DNA of 64,000 nucleotides from Synergistaceae bacterium (GCA_016756725.1 JAESII010000004.1:248001-312000), one strand, 5' to 3'. Numbered from the stretch's first letter, positions 26,812-36,482 are shown. The notes: generated from the sequence alone by a model not told the origin. Made by a program: numbers and translations.

Positions 26812-29043
26812 ATGAAACCGCGTCCTTTCGCTCTCGCGCTCCTTCTCGCACTCCTTCTGGCAATTCCCGGAAGCGCTGCCGCCTTTGACCTCGCCTCGGC
26901 CGACATCCCCTCCTTGCAGAGCCGGGCCGACAGCCTAAACGCCTCCATCGCCGAGGTCCTCCAGATGGATGTGGCCTTCGAGGCTGCTCGCCTCGGCCTG
27001 ACACCGGCTCAGATCACGGAACGGAGGGACCGTCTTGAGGCGCTCCAGTCCCTCTACCGACGACTGGCCTCGACGCTGGAGCGCAAGGAGACGGCCGTCC
27101 GGGAGCTGGAGGCCAAAAAGGCCGCCCAGACCGCCGGGGGCCATGGAATCACTGCCGAACCGCCTTACCCCCTCTCCCTTCTCGACGACCAGCAGGAACG
27201 CCTTCAGGAGCTGATCCAGCGCCGCGACGCCCTTGACACGTCGAAGACCCTGGGCAGGCGCGCTCTGGAACGGGCGCGGACAGCTCTGAGCGAGGCCGAG
27301 ACGAGACGGCGCCGTCTCGTCGACGAGGCCCGCGGCGAAACGCCCCCGCCTGGCCTGGCCTGGCGCCTGGGCCTGGCAGACCTGGCCATCGAACAGGCCC
27401 GGGCGGAAATGGCCCTCCAGACGGCCCTCCTCGACCTGTACGACATCGGCGAGCGGTCCATCGCCATCGACATCACTAGGGCGACCCAGAATCGGGACTG
27501 GATCGCTAGGAACCTCGCCTTCAGCGAAGAGGACCTCGAGGCCCGGATCGAGGCCGAAGAGACGCACAAGGCGGAAATGACCCGCCTCGTCGAAGAGACG
27601 GCGAAACTGAGGGAAAACCTGGAGAAGGCGCTGGCTGAGGCGGAAAAGACGGCCGAGAAGGCGGCCACAGAAGAGCAGGCTCTCGCCGTCTCAAAACTGA
27701 TCCAGGCCCGAAAGGCCCGGCTGGGCTTGGCCCAGACCGCCCTCGAACAGTATCAGGCACGTATCGACTTAGCCACGAAAGTCCAGCAGATCTGGCAGGA
27801 CCGGTACGCCATCCTGGGAGGGCAGATCTCGTCGGAAGAGCTCTTCGCCATCCAGCGCGAAGCCGCCCAGAGAGGGGAGGAACTCGACGAGAGCCTCTCG
27901 ACCCTCCAGGCCTACCAGACGTCGCTGAGCAACATCCGCCAGGGGCTGAAGCGGGATCTCGCCGCTTTGGACCTTCCTCCGGGAGCCCTTGAGGCCCTTC
28001 AGGAGCACGAGGCCGGCGTCACCGCCGCCATCGAGGTGAACCTGGAAGCCATCGCCGACGTCCTCCGCACCGCGACCCTGAACAACCGTCTCGTCGAAGA
28101 GGCCCAAAGAAAGGTCGGCGCCGTCGAGCTGGCCGAACGGGTGACCACCATGGGCCGCCAGAGGGCCCTCGAGATCTGGCAGACCGAGCTCTGGAGCAGC
28201 GGCGACCATGCCGTCACCGTCGGCAAGCTCATCGTCTCCGTCGTCCTCATGTCCTTCGGCTTCCTCGCCAGCCGCCGCCTGTCCCGCTACGTTGGGCACA
28301 AGCTCCTGACCCGCTTCGAGATGGAACTGGGCGCCGCCCAGGCGGCGGAGCGCCTTTCCTTCTACGTCTTCCTCTTCCTCTTCTTCCTGTCGGCCCTGAG
28401 GACGGTCAACATCCCCCTGACGGCCTTCGCCTTCCTCGGCGGCGCCTTCGCCCTCGGCATCGGCCTCGGCGCCCAGAAGTTCTTCGCTGACCTCATCAGC
28501 GGCTTCGTCATCCTCATGCAGAAGCCCTTCCGCATCAACGACATGATCCAGGTCGACGGCATGTTCGCCACCGTCGTCGAGGTGGGAAGCCGCTACACCA
28601 AGATACGCACCTTCGACAACGCCGACGTGATGATGCCCAACGGCTACCTCCTTGATAATCGCATCGTCAACTGGACCCTGGGCGATCAGGTCATGAGGAG
28701 CAAGGTCACCGTCGGCGCCGGCTACGGATCGGACCCCCGCAAGGTGGAGGAACTCCTCCTCAAGGCGGCGAGGGAGCACCTCAAGGTGCTCCCCAAACCG
28801 GCCCCCTTCGTCGTCTTCAGCGACTTCGGCGACAGCGCCCTCGTCTTCGACCTCTATTTCTGGGTGAACATGGAGTTCGCCTCGGGACTGATGACGGGAA
28901 GCGACCTGCGCTACCGCATCGTCGACTTGTTCCGAGAGGCCGGCATCGAGATCGCCTTCCCTCAGACCGACGTCCACCTCGACGTCCTCGGTCCCGTCCG
29001 GGTCCAGCTGGAGCGGGACAGGACCGAAAGGGACGGGAACTGA
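26812..29043 (+). CDS. MscS-family mechanosensitive channel with long N-terminal coiled coil
   Basis: A 743-residue protein. Signal peptide 1-24 is followed by ~470 residues of mostly helical, Glu/Arg/Ala-rich coiled coil in the periplasm. Membrane helices begin near 490. The pore helix region (FLGGAFALGIGLGAQKFFADLISGF) and the downstream beta domain (IRTFDNADVMMPNGYLLDNRIVNW) are typical of MscS. It would open under membrane tension to release solutes in osmotic downshock. Its size is like MscK or YnaI-type channels, far above MscS itself (286). ATG at 26812 is chosen for the signal peptide and GGAAAGAGAGG site. Confidence 0.9.
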   Translation: MKPRPFALALLLALLLAIPGSAAAFDLASADIPSLQSRADSLNASIAEVLQMDVAFEAARLGLTPAQITERRDRLEALQSLYRRLASTLERKETAVRELEAKKAAQTAGGHGITAEPPYPLSLLDDQQERLQELIQRRDALDTSKTLGRRALERARTALSEAETRRRRLVDEARGETPPPGLAWRLGLADLAIEQARAEMALQTALLDLYDIGERSIAIDITRATQNRDWIARNLAFSEEDLEARIEAEETHKAEMTRLVEETAKLRENLEKALAEAEKTAEKAATEEQALAVSKLIQARKARLGLAQTALEQYQARIDLATKVQQIWQDRYAILGGQISSEELFAIQREAAQRGEELDESLSTLQAYQTSLSNIRQGLKRDLAALDLPPGALEALQEHEAGVTAAIEVNLEAIADVLRTATLNNRLVEEAQRKVGAVELAERVTTMGRQRALEIWQTELWSSGDHAVTVGKLIVSVVLMSFGFLASRRLSRYVGHKLLTRFEMELGAAQAAERLSFYVFLFLFFLSALRTVNIPLTAFAFLGGAFALGIGLGAQKFFADLISGFVILMQKPFRINDMIQVDGMFATVVEVGSRYTKIRTFDNADVMMPNGYLLDNRIVNWTLGDQVMRSKVTVGAGYGSDPRKVEELLLKAAREHLKVLPKPAPFVVFSDFGDSALVFDLYFWVNMEFASGLMTGSDLRYRIVDLFREAGIEIAFPQTDVHLDVLGPVRVQLERDRTERDGN

Positions 29044-29206
29044 CAAGCCGGTCCAGACCGCTACCCCCTGGAGGCCCCTTCAGGGGGAGTTCCCGCCATC
29101 CCCTCGGCCCTCTTCGGCCTCACCGAAGGGGAATGACCTGGGAGGACAAAACCCCGATTCAGGGGCTTGCGAGGGAACAGACGTCGCGACGCCTCGAAAC
29201 ACCCCC

Positions 29207-29629
29207 CTAGGAGGTCAGCTCTTTCAGGAGGGCCGCTCCCTCGTCGACGGTCTGCCGTTTCTCCCGGACGGCCTCGGCGCAGGAGGCGGCCACTTCGTTG
29301 GCGTGGCTGAGGATATAGAGGAGACTGGCTAACTTGAGATCGAGCCCCAGGTCGTCGATGTAGCGGCGCAGCTCGTCGTCGTCGGCCGCGGGCGTGTACT
29401 TGCAGACGTATTTCCCCTTCGTTCCGAGGGAGACGGTGAAGCTCATCGCTCCCCAGGAGAAGGCGATCTCCTGGCCACCATGGGAGACGACAGCCGCCAG
29501 GGCGTTGAGGAAGCGGTTCGCCTCGAGGTGGAGCTTCCCCGTCGACTTGAGAAGGCCCTCCCGCGAGTCTTTGAGCTTCATCGTCTCCTCCCGAAGCTCG
29601 GAGATGGCCGCACCGTAGACAAAGGCCAT
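29207..29629 (-). CDS. Conserved-looking protein of unknown function
   Basis: A 140-residue, mainly helical cytoplasmic protein that I do not recognise. An N-terminal amphipathic helix with heptads (ISELREETMKLKDSREGLLK) precedes a short beta stretch (AFSWGAMSFTVSLGTKGKYVCKYTP) and two further helices. GGAGGGTG before the ATG supports translation. It diverges from pstS; TACAAT (29662-29667, minus strand) is a possible -10. No link to phosphate metabolism is evident. The 29044-29206 gap before its end holds a CCCCCTG/CAGGGGG hairpin without a T run. Confidence 0.6.
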   Translation of the reverse strand: MAFVYGAAISELREETMKLKDSREGLLKSTGKLHLEANRFLNALAAVVSHGGQEIAFSWGAMSFTVSLGTKGKYVCKYTPAADDDELRRYIDDLGLDLKLASLLYILSHANEVAASCAEAVREKRQTVDEGAALLKELTS

Positions 29630-29706
29630 GGCACACCCTCCATTTCCGATGATGTTCCTCCATTGTAGCCCTTTCCCCTTTTCCCGCCACGCCCTGCCGG
29701 AACAGA

Positions 29707-29746
29707 CCGTAACAGAGCTGTGACAGAGCCGTGAGCCCCCCGTTAC
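29707..29746 (+). promoter_or_regulatory. Pho box: four 7-bp repeats at 11-bp phasing
   Basis: CCGTAAC, CTGTGAC, CCGTGAG and CCGTTAC begin at 29707, 29718, 29729 and 29740, exactly 11 bp apart, with AGAG, AGAG and CCCC between. This is the layout of PhoB sites (7-bp half-sites plus 4-bp spacers). The last repeat ends ten bases before the -10 and takes the place of a -35, as at PhoB-activated promoters. Confidence 0.85.
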
Positions 29747-29756
29747 GCCCGCCGCC

Positions 29757-29762
29757 TATACT
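29757..29762 (+). promoter_or_regulatory. -10 element of the pst operon promoter
   Basis: TATACT lies ten bases after the last Pho repeat and has no sigma-70 -35 of its own, as expected for a promoter that needs PhoB. Transcription would start near 29769, 60 bases before pstS. Confidence 0.7.
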
Positions 29763-29830
29763 GACGGCAGCGAGGAAGAGGCGGTGGACCTCTTCCCCGA
29801 ATCCGCAAGTGACTCAAGGGGGAATGTTCT

Positions 29831-30643
29831 GTGAAGGCAATGAAGATCCTCGTCACCGCTCTGTTCGTCCTGACTCTGGCCAACGGCGCCTCTTTTGCCG
29901 GCGATCTTTCCATGAACGGCTCGACGACGGTTCTGCCCATCGCCCAGGCGGCGGCGGAGAAGTTCATGGAGTCCCACGGAGAGGTGACGATTTCCGTCTC
30001 CGGCGGCGGCAGCAGCAACGGCATCAAGGCCCTTATCGACGGGACGACGGACATCGCCACCGCCTCCCGCTTCATCAAAGAGAAGGAAGTGGAGGCCGCC
30101 GTCGCCGGAGGCGCCTACCCCGTTCCCTTCGGCATCGCCCTTGACGCCCTTTTGCCCGTCGTCCATCCCTCTAACGGCGTGACGGACCTCACCACGGAGC
30201 AGCTCCGGAAGATCTACACCGGCGAAATCACCAACTGGAAAGAGGTGGGCGGCGCCGATCAACCCATCGCCGTCGTCGGCCGCGACACCAGCTCCGGAAC
30301 CTACGAGACCTGGGACGAGAAGATCATGGCCAAGGAAAAAATCACGCCTAAGGCCATGGTCGTCGCCTCCAACGGCGCCATGGTGCAGACGGTGGCCCAG
30401 AACAAGCTGGCCATCGGCTACATCGGCATCGGCTACCTCAACGACTCCGTCAAGGCCCTCGCCGTCGACGGCGTCACGGGCAGCGCTGAGACGGCCCGCA
30501 GCGGTCTCTTCCCCGTCTCTCGTTATCTCTACATGTTCACCCGAGGCTGGCCTGAAGGCGACGTGCTGAACTTCATCAACTTCGTCCTCAGCGACGCCGG
30601 GCAGGAGATCGTGGCCTCCACAGGCTACGTCCCCGTCCGCTGA
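29831..30643 (+). CDS. pstS: Phosphate-binding protein PstS
   Basis: A 270-residue periplasmic phosphate receptor. The signal peptide (to about ASFAGD) is followed by SMNGSTTVLPI, the SGGGSSNGIKALIDGTTDIATASR loop and RDTSSGTYETW, whose Ser, Thr, Asp and Arg residues bind phosphate. GTG 29831 is preferred to ATG 29840 because AGGGGGA is spaced correctly for it. It is the first gene of pstSCAB-phoU-phoB-phoR and should be induced by phosphate starvation through the Pho box upstream. Confidence 0.96.
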   Translation: MKAMKILVTALFVLTLANGASFAGDLSMNGSTTVLPIAQAAAEKFMESHGEVTISVSGGGSSNGIKALIDGTTDIATASRFIKEKEVEAAVAGGAYPVPFGIALDALLPVVHPSNGVTDLTTEQLRKIYTGEITNWKEVGGADQPIAVVGRDTSSGTYETWDEKIMAKEKITPKAMVVASNGAMVQTVAQNKLAIGYIGIGYLNDSVKALAVDGVTGSAETARSGLFPVSRYLYMFTRGWPEGDVLNFINFVLSDAGQEIVASTGYVPVR

Positions 30644-30716
30644 CCACTCCCCCTCTCCGAGGGTCGGACCGCCTTCGCGGCCCGGCCCTTTGCCTCTTTG
30701 AAAAAGGAGTTCTGTC

Positions 30717-31604
30717 ATGAAGGATCAGAGCGCCCTTAAAGCCGACCGCCTGCCCCGGGCCCTCATTGCCGCCGTCGCCACGAGCGGGCTGGCGATCATG
30801 CTTTTCATCCTCTTCTTCCTGCTGAAGGAGAGCCTGCCCGCCCTGAGGGAGACGACTCTGGGCGAACTCATGACGGGAGCCTTCTGGTACCCCACGGCCG
30901 AACCCGCCGAATTCGGCCTTCTGCCTCTCCTCATGGGCTCCGTGAGCGTCACCCTCCTCACGTCGGCCCTGGCCCTTCCCTTCAGCCTGGGCCTGGCCGT
31001 TTTTCTCGCCGAAGTCTGCCCCTCCGCCCTGAGGGAGATCTTCAAGCCCCTCCTGGAAATCCTGGGCTTCTTTCCCTCCGTCGTCCTGGGCTTTCTGGGC
31101 ATGGTCGTCCTCGCCCCCTGGCTTCAGGAGCGCTTCTCTCTCCTGACGGGGCTGAACCTCCTCAACGCCTCCCTCCTCATGGGCATCATGATCCTGCCCA
31201 TCGTCGCCTCTCTGGCCGAAGACGCCCTGAGCTCCGTCCCCCGCGATCTCAGGGATGCCTCTTACGCCCTAGGCGCCACGGGTTTCGAGACGACCTGGCG
31301 CGTCGTCCTCCCCGCCGCCCTTCCGGGAATCCTCCAGGCCTGCCTGCTGGGTGTCATGAGGGCCATCGGCGAGACGATGGTCGTCCTCATGGCCTCGGGC
31401 GGAGCGGCCCTGATCCCCCGGTCCGTCATGGATCCCGTCCGCCCCCTGACGTCGACGATCGCCGCCGAGATGGGCGAGACCCCCATCGGCTCGGCTCACT
31501 ATCACGTCCTCTTCTTCGCCGGCCTTCTCCTGCTGATCATGACCCTCTCCATCAACGTCGGCGCCCTCTGGATCGAAAGACGGGGAAGGAAGTGGCGCAC
31601 ATGA
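30717..31604 (+). CDS. pstC: Phosphate ABC transporter permease PstC
   Basis: A 295-residue inner-membrane permease with six helices. It contains the PstC-type GFFPSVVLGFLGMVVLAPWL segment and the ABC-coupling loop ALGATGFETTWRVVLPAALPGI. It reads 73 bases after pstS, behind AAAAAGGAG. The stop overlaps the start of pstA as ATGA, so the two permeases are made in step. Confidence 0.96.
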   Translation: MKDQSALKADRLPRALIAAVATSGLAIMLFILFFLLKESLPALRETTLGELMTGAFWYPTAEPAEFGLLPLLMGSVSVTLLTSALALPFSLGLAVFLAEVCPSALREIFKPLLEILGFFPSVVLGFLGMVVLAPWLQERFSLLTGLNLLNASLLMGIMILPIVASLAEDALSSVPRDLRDASYALGATGFETTWRVVLPAALPGILQACLLGVMRAIGETMVVLMASGGAALIPRSVMDPVRPLTSTIAAEMGETPIGSAHYHVLFFAGLLLLIMTLSINVGALWIERRGRKWRT

Positions 31605-32461
31605 GCATCCCGTCACGACGGGCCAAGGACAGAATCGTCACGGCTCTCCTTTATTCCCTCATGGCCGCCGTGATCCTCCTTCTGGCGGGAGTCCTGGCCT
31701 TCATCGTCAAAAACGGCCTGAGCGCCCTGAGCTGGGACTTCCTGACCCAGCCGCCGCGGGACGCCATGACCCGAGGGGGGATCTACACGCCCCTCATCGG
31801 CTCGATCCAGCTCATCGCCGTGGCCATGGCCTTCGCCTTTCCCGTCGGCGTCCTCACCGCCGTCTACCTCGTCGAATGGGCCCGAGACGGCCTTTTCACC
31901 CGGACCCTCCGACTGGCCGTGAGAAGTCTCGCCGGCGTCCCCTCCGTCGTCTTTGGTCTCTTCGGCCTCTCCTTCTTCGTCGTCGTCCTCGGTTTCGGTG
32001 CCTCTTTGCTCTCGGCGGGGCTGACTTTGGGCTGCCTCGTCCTGCCCGTCATCGTCGGCGCCTCTGAGGCGGCCCTCTCAGCCGTGCCCAGGGATTACCG
32101 CGACGCCTCCTACGCCATGGGTGCCACCAAGTGGCAGACCATCCGCAAGGTCGTCCTTCCGGCGGCCTTCCCGTCAATCCTCACCGGCGCCATCCTCGCC
32201 GTGGGTCGCGTCGCCGGCGAGACGGCCCCCATCATCTTCACCGGGGCGGCCTTCTTCACGCCCCGTGTGGCCCGAAGCCTTCTCGAACCCGTCATGGCCC
32301 TTCCCTACCATATCCTCGTCCTGGCCACGGCGGGAACGGCCATCGACGAGACGCGACCCATCCAGTACGGCACTGTCCTCGTCCTTCTCGTCCTCGTCCT
32401 CGGCGTGACCCTCGTCGGCGTCCTCTTCAGGGCAAAGCTGCGCATGGAAAAGAGGCGCTAA
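31601..32461 (+). CDS. pstA: Phosphate ABC transporter permease PstA
   Basis: A 286-residue inner-membrane permease, partner of PstC. It has the PstA hallmark SLAGVPSVVFGLFGLSFFVV and the coupling loop AMGATKWQTIRKVVLPAAFP. ATG 31601 overlaps the pstC stop and is better spaced from AAGGAAG than the GTG nine bases earlier. Six membrane helices are visible. Confidence 0.96.
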   Translation: MSIPSRRAKDRIVTALLYSLMAAVILLLAGVLAFIVKNGLSALSWDFLTQPPRDAMTRGGIYTPLIGSIQLIAVAMAFAFPVGVLTAVYLVEWARDGLFTRTLRLAVRSLAGVPSVVFGLFGLSFFVVVLGFGASLLSAGLTLGCLVLPVIVGASEAALSAVPRDYRDASYAMGATKWQTIRKVVLPAAFPSILTGAILAVGRVAGETAPIIFTGAAFFTPRVARSLLEPVMALPYHILVLATAGTAIDETRPIQYGTVLVLLVLVLGVTLVGVLFRAKLRMEKRR

Positions 32462-32491
32462 GCCGGAAGCCGTCAGAAAGGTGCGATTTCC

Positions 32492-33253
32492 TTGACCCCA
32501 AAGATCAAGATTCAGACGACAGCCATGGATCTCTGGTACGATCAGTTTCAGGCCCTCAAGGCGATTGACATCGCCATCCCCGAGCGGGCCGTCACAGCCT
32601 TCATCGGCCCTTCGGGATGCGGCAAAAGCAGCTTTCTGCGCTGCCTCAACAGGATGAACGACTTCATCCCCGCCGCCCGCGTCGACGGACAGGTCCTCCT
32701 GGACGGGCGCAACATCTACGGCGCCGGGGAGGACGTGATCGCCCTCCGCCGACAGGTGGGCATGGTCTTTCAGCGGCCCAATCCCTTCCCCGCCTCCATC
32801 TGGGACAACGTCGCCTACGGCCCCAGGCTGCACGGCATCACGAACCGCCGCACTCTGGAGGGAATCGTCGAAGGCAGCCTCCGCGGGGCCGCGCTCTGGG
32901 ACGAGGTCAAGGACAAGCTCCGGTCACCGGCTCTCTCCCTGTCGGGAGGCCAGCAGCAACGGCTCTGCATCGCCAGGGCCATCGCCGTCGAGCCCGAGGT
33001 GCTGCTCATGGACGAACCCACGTCGGCCCTCGACCCCATGGCCACGGCCCGTATCGAGGAACTCGTCCGCATCCTCAAGGAGCACTTCACCGTCGCCATC
33101 GTGACCCACAACATGCAGCAGGCGGCGCGCATCTCCGACGAGACCGCCTTCTTTCTCAACGGCGAGATCGTCGAGACGGGACCGACACAGCGTCTTTTCA
33201 CTTCCCCCCGTGACGGGCGGACGGAAGACTACATCACGGGCCGTTTCGGCTAG
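32492..33253 (+). CDS. pstB: Phosphate ABC transporter ATPase PstB
   Basis: A 253-residue ATPase that powers phosphate import. Walker A is GPSGCGKSS, followed by the PstB-specific [13 protein letters not shown]. The Q-loop is [12 protein letters not shown], the ABC signature LSGGQQQR, Walker [14 protein letters not shown], and the H-loop VTHNMQQA. The start is a TTG at 32492 behind AAAGGTG. It lies 30 bases after pstA. Confidence 0.97.
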   Translation: MTPKIKIQTTAMDLWYDQFQALKAIDIAIPERAVTAFIGPSGCGKSSFLRCLNRMNDFIPAARVDGQVLLDGRNIYGAGEDVIALRRQVGMVFQRPNPFPASIWDNVAYGPRLHGITNRRTLEGIVEGSLRGAALWDEVKDKLRSPALSLSGGQQQRLCIARAIAVEPEVLLMDEPTSALDPMATARIEELVRILKEHFTVAIVTHNMQQAARISDETAFFLNGEIVETGPTQRLFTSPRDGRTEDYITGRFG

Positions 33254-33271
33254 GCCCGAGGAGGCAAGACC

Positions 33272-33979
33272 ATGAAAGACCTGAACGTGAGACAGACCAT
33301 CGACGCCGAACTGGAGGACCTCAGACGCAGCCTTCTGAGCCTGGCCGGCCAGGCCGGCCAGGCCGTGAAAAACGGACTCTGGGCTCTCTGCAACCAGGAC
33401 CGGATCCTCGCCCGGGAGGTAATCGACGGCGACGACCGCCTCGACCGACAGACCCTGGAGATCGACGATAAATGCCTCCTCTTCATCGCCCGCTTCCAAC
33501 CTATGGCCCAGGATCTACGGACCGTCTCGGCCATCTCCCACATGGCCGTCGATCTCGAGCGCATCGGCGATCTGGGCGTCAACGTCGCCAAATTCGCCGT
33601 CAAGCTGGCCGGCAAGCCTTTCGTCAAGCCCCTCGTCGACCTGCCCCGCATGGGCGAACTCTTTCAGGAGATGCTCGACGGCACCATGAGGGCCTTCATC
33701 AACGGCGACGTCGACGAGGCGAAAGGGGCCTGCGCCCTTGACGACGACATCGACGATCTGGAACGGCAGGTCTTCCGGGAGATGCTGCTGATGATGATGG
33801 AAAACCCGCGCATCATCGAGGAGGGAACGGCCCTCATCACCGTGGCCCGGACGCTGGAGCGGGCCGCCGACCACGTGACGAACCTCGCCGAGCGCGTCCT
33901 CTACGCCATCACCGGCGAAGTCGCCAGCGCCTCTTCCTTCCGCCGCCCCAGGGGCTCGAGGGACGACGATGGCCGGTGA
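33272..33979 (+). CDS. phoU: Phosphate transport/signalling regulator PhoU
   Basis: A 235-residue all-helical protein with two PhoU three-helix repeats, each bearing the metal-binding E/D-x-x-x-D pattern (MAVDLERIGDLGVNVAKFA; TLERAADHVTNLAERV). It links PstSCAB to PhoR and restrains the Pho response when phosphate is ample. GAGGAGG precedes the ATG. Its last 11 bases overlap the phoB start, which indicates translational coupling to the response regulator. Confidence 0.95.
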   Translation: MKDLNVRQTIDAELEDLRRSLLSLAGQAGQAVKNGLWALCNQDRILAREVIDGDDRLDRQTLEIDDKCLLFIARFQPMAQDLRTVSAISHMAVDLERIGDLGVNVAKFAVKLAGKPFVKPLVDLPRMGELFQEMLDGTMRAFINGDVDEAKGACALDDDIDDLERQVFREMLLMMMENPRIIEEGTALITVARTLERAADHVTNLAERVLYAITGEVASASSFRRPRGSRDDDGR

Positions 33980-34673
33980 ACGCATCCTCGTCGTCGACGA
34001 CGAGGAGACCATCGCCGATCTCGTCTGTGACGGCCTGCGCCGCCAGGGCTTCCGCCCCGAAAAGGCCCTCGACGGAGATCGGGCCCTGGAACGGATCGAG
34101 ATGACCCGGCCCGATCTGGTCATCCTCGACCTCATGCTGCCCGGCCTCGACGGCTGGGAGATCTGCCGGCGCATGAAGGACTCGCCAGCGACGAAGGAGA
34201 TCCCCGTCATCATGCTCACGGCCAGGCGTGACGAGCGGGACGTCGTCGCCGGGCTGGAACTCGGTGCCGACGACTACCTCCGCAAGCCCTTCTCCCTTCT
34301 CGAGCTCGTGGCCCGCGTCAAGGCCCTTCTCCGCCGCGCCGGATCGGGTGAGGAAGAATCGACGGCCCTCCGGTGCGGCCCCCTCCGCCTCGATCTCAAG
34401 GGGCAGGAAGCCTTTCTCGACGAAAGCCCCCTCGACCTGAGCCCCACCGAATACCGCATCCTTGAGGTCCTCGCCAGAAACGCCGGCCGAACCGTCTCCC
34501 GCGACGAGCTTCTGGCCCGCATCTGGGGCCTCTACGGCGGAGACAGCCGCACCGTCGACGTCCACATCTGGCGCCTCCGCCGCAAGATCGAGACGACACC
34601 GGAGAGCCCCCGCCTCATCGAAACCCTGCGCGGCAGGGGCTATCGCCTTCGCCGGGGAGGGGACGGCTCATGA
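33969..34673 (+). CDS. phoB: PhoB-type response regulator
   Basis: A 234-residue OmpR/PhoB-family regulator. The receiver domain (~1-120) has acidic DD at 10-11, phospho-acceptor Asp in LVILDLMLPGLDG, and the switch Thr and Lys (MLTAR, KPFS). The winged-helix domain (~135-230) includes LSPTEYRILEVLARN and the recognition region VDVHIWRLRRKIE. Position after pstSCAB-phoU and the Pho box at 29707 support the PhoB name. The gene would be autoactivated through the operon promoter. Confidence 0.93.
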   Translation: MAGERILVVDDEETIADLVCDGLRRQGFRPEKALDGDRALERIEMTRPDLVILDLMLPGLDGWEICRRMKDSPATKEIPVIMLTARRDERDVVAGLELGADDYLRKPFSLLELVARVKALLRRAGSGEEESTALRCGPLRLDLKGQEAFLDESPLDLSPTEYRILEVLARNAGRTVSRDELLARIWGLYGGDSRTVDVHIWRLRRKIETTPESPRLIETLRGRGYRLRRGGDGS

Positions 34674-36421
34674 GGACCCTCAAAAGCCGTCTTTTCCTCC
34701 TCGTCGCCGCCACGGTCCTTCTCTCCTTTCTCCTCGCCTGGTTTCCTCTGGCAGGGCTCGTCCGGGAGCGGCTCCACCAAAAGGCCCTCTCCGAGCTGGA
34801 CATCCACACCCGGGTCATCGCCTCCGTCGTCGCCGAAGGATCTCACGACCTGCCACAGCGGCTCGAAGAGATGCAGCGCATCGTCCAGGGCCGGATCACC
34901 GTCGTCGACGAGCGGGGCAAGGTCCTCTATGACAGCGACGTCGACGCCTCCCTGCTGGACAACCACCGGGACCGCCCCGAAATCGCCGGCGCCTTCGCCT
35001 CGGGCCGCGGCGAGGCGACGCGGTACAGCCGCAGCCTCGGTGCCGACCTCCTCTACCTGGCCCTGCGCGCCCCGGGACCGGACGGAAGACCCTGCGTCGT
35101 GCGGGCCTCCTACTCCCTGGCCTCCATCGGCGAGGCCCTGTCGCTCTTGCGGTGGCGCCTTCTGACGGCTCTTTTCCTCTCGGGCCTGCTCGCCGGCGCC
35201 GTGGGCCTCTGGTTTTCGGCCCGTCTCGTGCGGCCCCTGAAAGAGATCGAAGAGGCGGCCCGGTCCGTCCAGGACGGAGGGGACATCCCCTTCCCCAGCC
35301 GGGGGCCGAGGGAAGTGGAAACGCTCGCCTCGGCCCTGCGGGCCATGGCCTCCCGCCTTCGGGAGACCCTGGCCGACCTGGAGGCCGAAAGGAAGGACCT
35401 GGCACTCATCCTGGAAAACCTCCCCGTCGGCGTCATCGTCACCGACCCCTCGGGCCGGCTACGCTTCGCCAACGGATCAATGGCCCCCTTCCTCCGGGAC
35501 CGACCGGACCGTGTCGAGGGACGGCCCTGCCAGGGCCTGCTGCGGGTGCCGGAGATCGTCTCCCTCGTTGAGGAAACGGCCCGTTCCGGTCGGGGCGAGG
35601 GAACCTTCCTCGTCCGCGAAAACCAGTCCCGCCTCTTCCAGGCCCAGGCCGTCAGGCTTCAGGGAGGGGCCCTCGTCGTCGTCACGGACCTCACCGAGCG
35701 CCACCGCCTCGAAGAGGCCCGAAGAGCCTTCGTCGCCGATGCGAGCCACGAGTTCCAGACGCCCCTGACGGCCATCCGGGCCGCCGCCGAACTGCTCCTC
35801 TCCGGAGAGGACGGCGGCAGCGAGGAACGGCAACGTTACGCCCGATCGATCATCGACCAGCAGGAACGGATGACTTCCCTCGTCGACGACCTGCTCCTCC
35901 TCTCCCGGCTTGAAAGCGGCCTCCCCACGGAAAACGAGGAGAACCTGGACCTGGCCCTTCTCGTCGAGGATCTGGTGCGGGAGGAACGGGACAACCCCCT
36001 CACGGCGGCCATCGTCATCACCGCCGACCGGCCCCCGTCGGCCCCCTTCACGGGGCGCCCCGGAGAATTGAGGCGAGCCATCGGCAATATCGTCGACAAC
36101 GCCGTCAAGTACGTCGGCAAGCGCTTCGGCACCGGCCCGGGCGGCACGATCACCATCACCGTGACGGACGAGCCCGGCTGGTGGGTCCTCTCCATCGCCG
36201 ACAACGGCATCGGCCTCCAGGGAGAGGACCTGGACGGCCTCTTCGAGCGGTTCCAGCGGGGCGAACGGGACCGGGGCCGCATCGGCCGCGGCCAGGGCGG
36301 CTACGGCCTGGGTCTGGCCATCGCCAAAGGGATCATCGACGGCCACGGCGGCACCATTGCCGTCGAAAGGCGGGAGGAAGGGGCCTCCTTCATCCTCCGT
36401 CTGCCCCGCAATGCCGACTGA
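34670..36421 (+). CDS. phoR: PhoR-type sensor histidine kinase
   Basis: A 583-residue membrane kinase. Helices at ~8-30 and ~165-190 flank a periplasmic domain of ~130 residues, longer than in E. coli PhoR. HAMP follows (RLVRPLKEIEEAARSV), then PAS (~240-340), the H-box DASHEFQTPLTAIRAAAELL, and the ATPase domain with N-box IGNIVDNAVKYV, G1 ADNGIGL and G2 GGYGLGLAIAKGI. ATG overlaps the phoB stop by four bases. It is the last gene of the phosphate operon. Confidence 0.93.
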   Translation: MRTLKSRLFLLVAATVLLSFLLAWFPLAGLVRERLHQKALSELDIHTRVIASVVAEGSHDLPQRLEEMQRIVQGRITVVDERGKVLYDSDVDASLLDNHRDRPEIAGAFASGRGEATRYSRSLGADLLYLALRAPGPDGRPCVVRASYSLASIGEALSLLRWRLLTALFLSGLLAGAVGLWFSARLVRPLKEIEEAARSVQDGGDIPFPSRGPREVETLASALRAMASRLRETLADLEAERKDLALILENLPVGVIVTDPSGRLRFANGSMAPFLRDRPDRVEGRPCQGLLRVPEIVSLVEETARSGRGEGTFLVRENQSRLFQAQAVRLQGGALVVVTDLTERHRLEEARRAFVADASHEFQTPLTAIRAAAELLLSGEDGGSEERQRYARSIIDQQERMTSLVDDLLLLSRLESGLPTENEENLDLALLVEDLVREERDNPLTAAIVITADRPPSAPFTGRPGELRRAIGNIVDNAVKYVGKRFGTGPGGTITITVTDEPGWWVLSIADNGIGLQGEDLDGLFERFQRGERDRGRIGRGQGGYGLGLAIAKGIIDGHGGTIAVERREEGASFILRLPRNAD

Positions 36422-36430
36422 AGAAACAAA

Positions 36431-36459
36431 ATGACGGCGGAGGGAATCTCCGCCGTCAT
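36431..36459 (+). terminator. Hairpin at the end of the pst-pho operon
   Basis: ATGACGGCGGAG and CTCCGCCGTCAT form a 12-bp perfect stem ten bases after phoR. No T run follows, so termination efficiency is uncertain. Confidence 0.5.
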
Positions 36460-36482
36460 AGACCATACAATTTGTCAGATAA

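Noticed and set aside
29044-29206. A gene or small RNA between the MscS gene and the unknown gene
   Set aside because: Only a GC-rich hairpin (about 29063-29086) without T run is visible. No promoter or coding frame is convincing.
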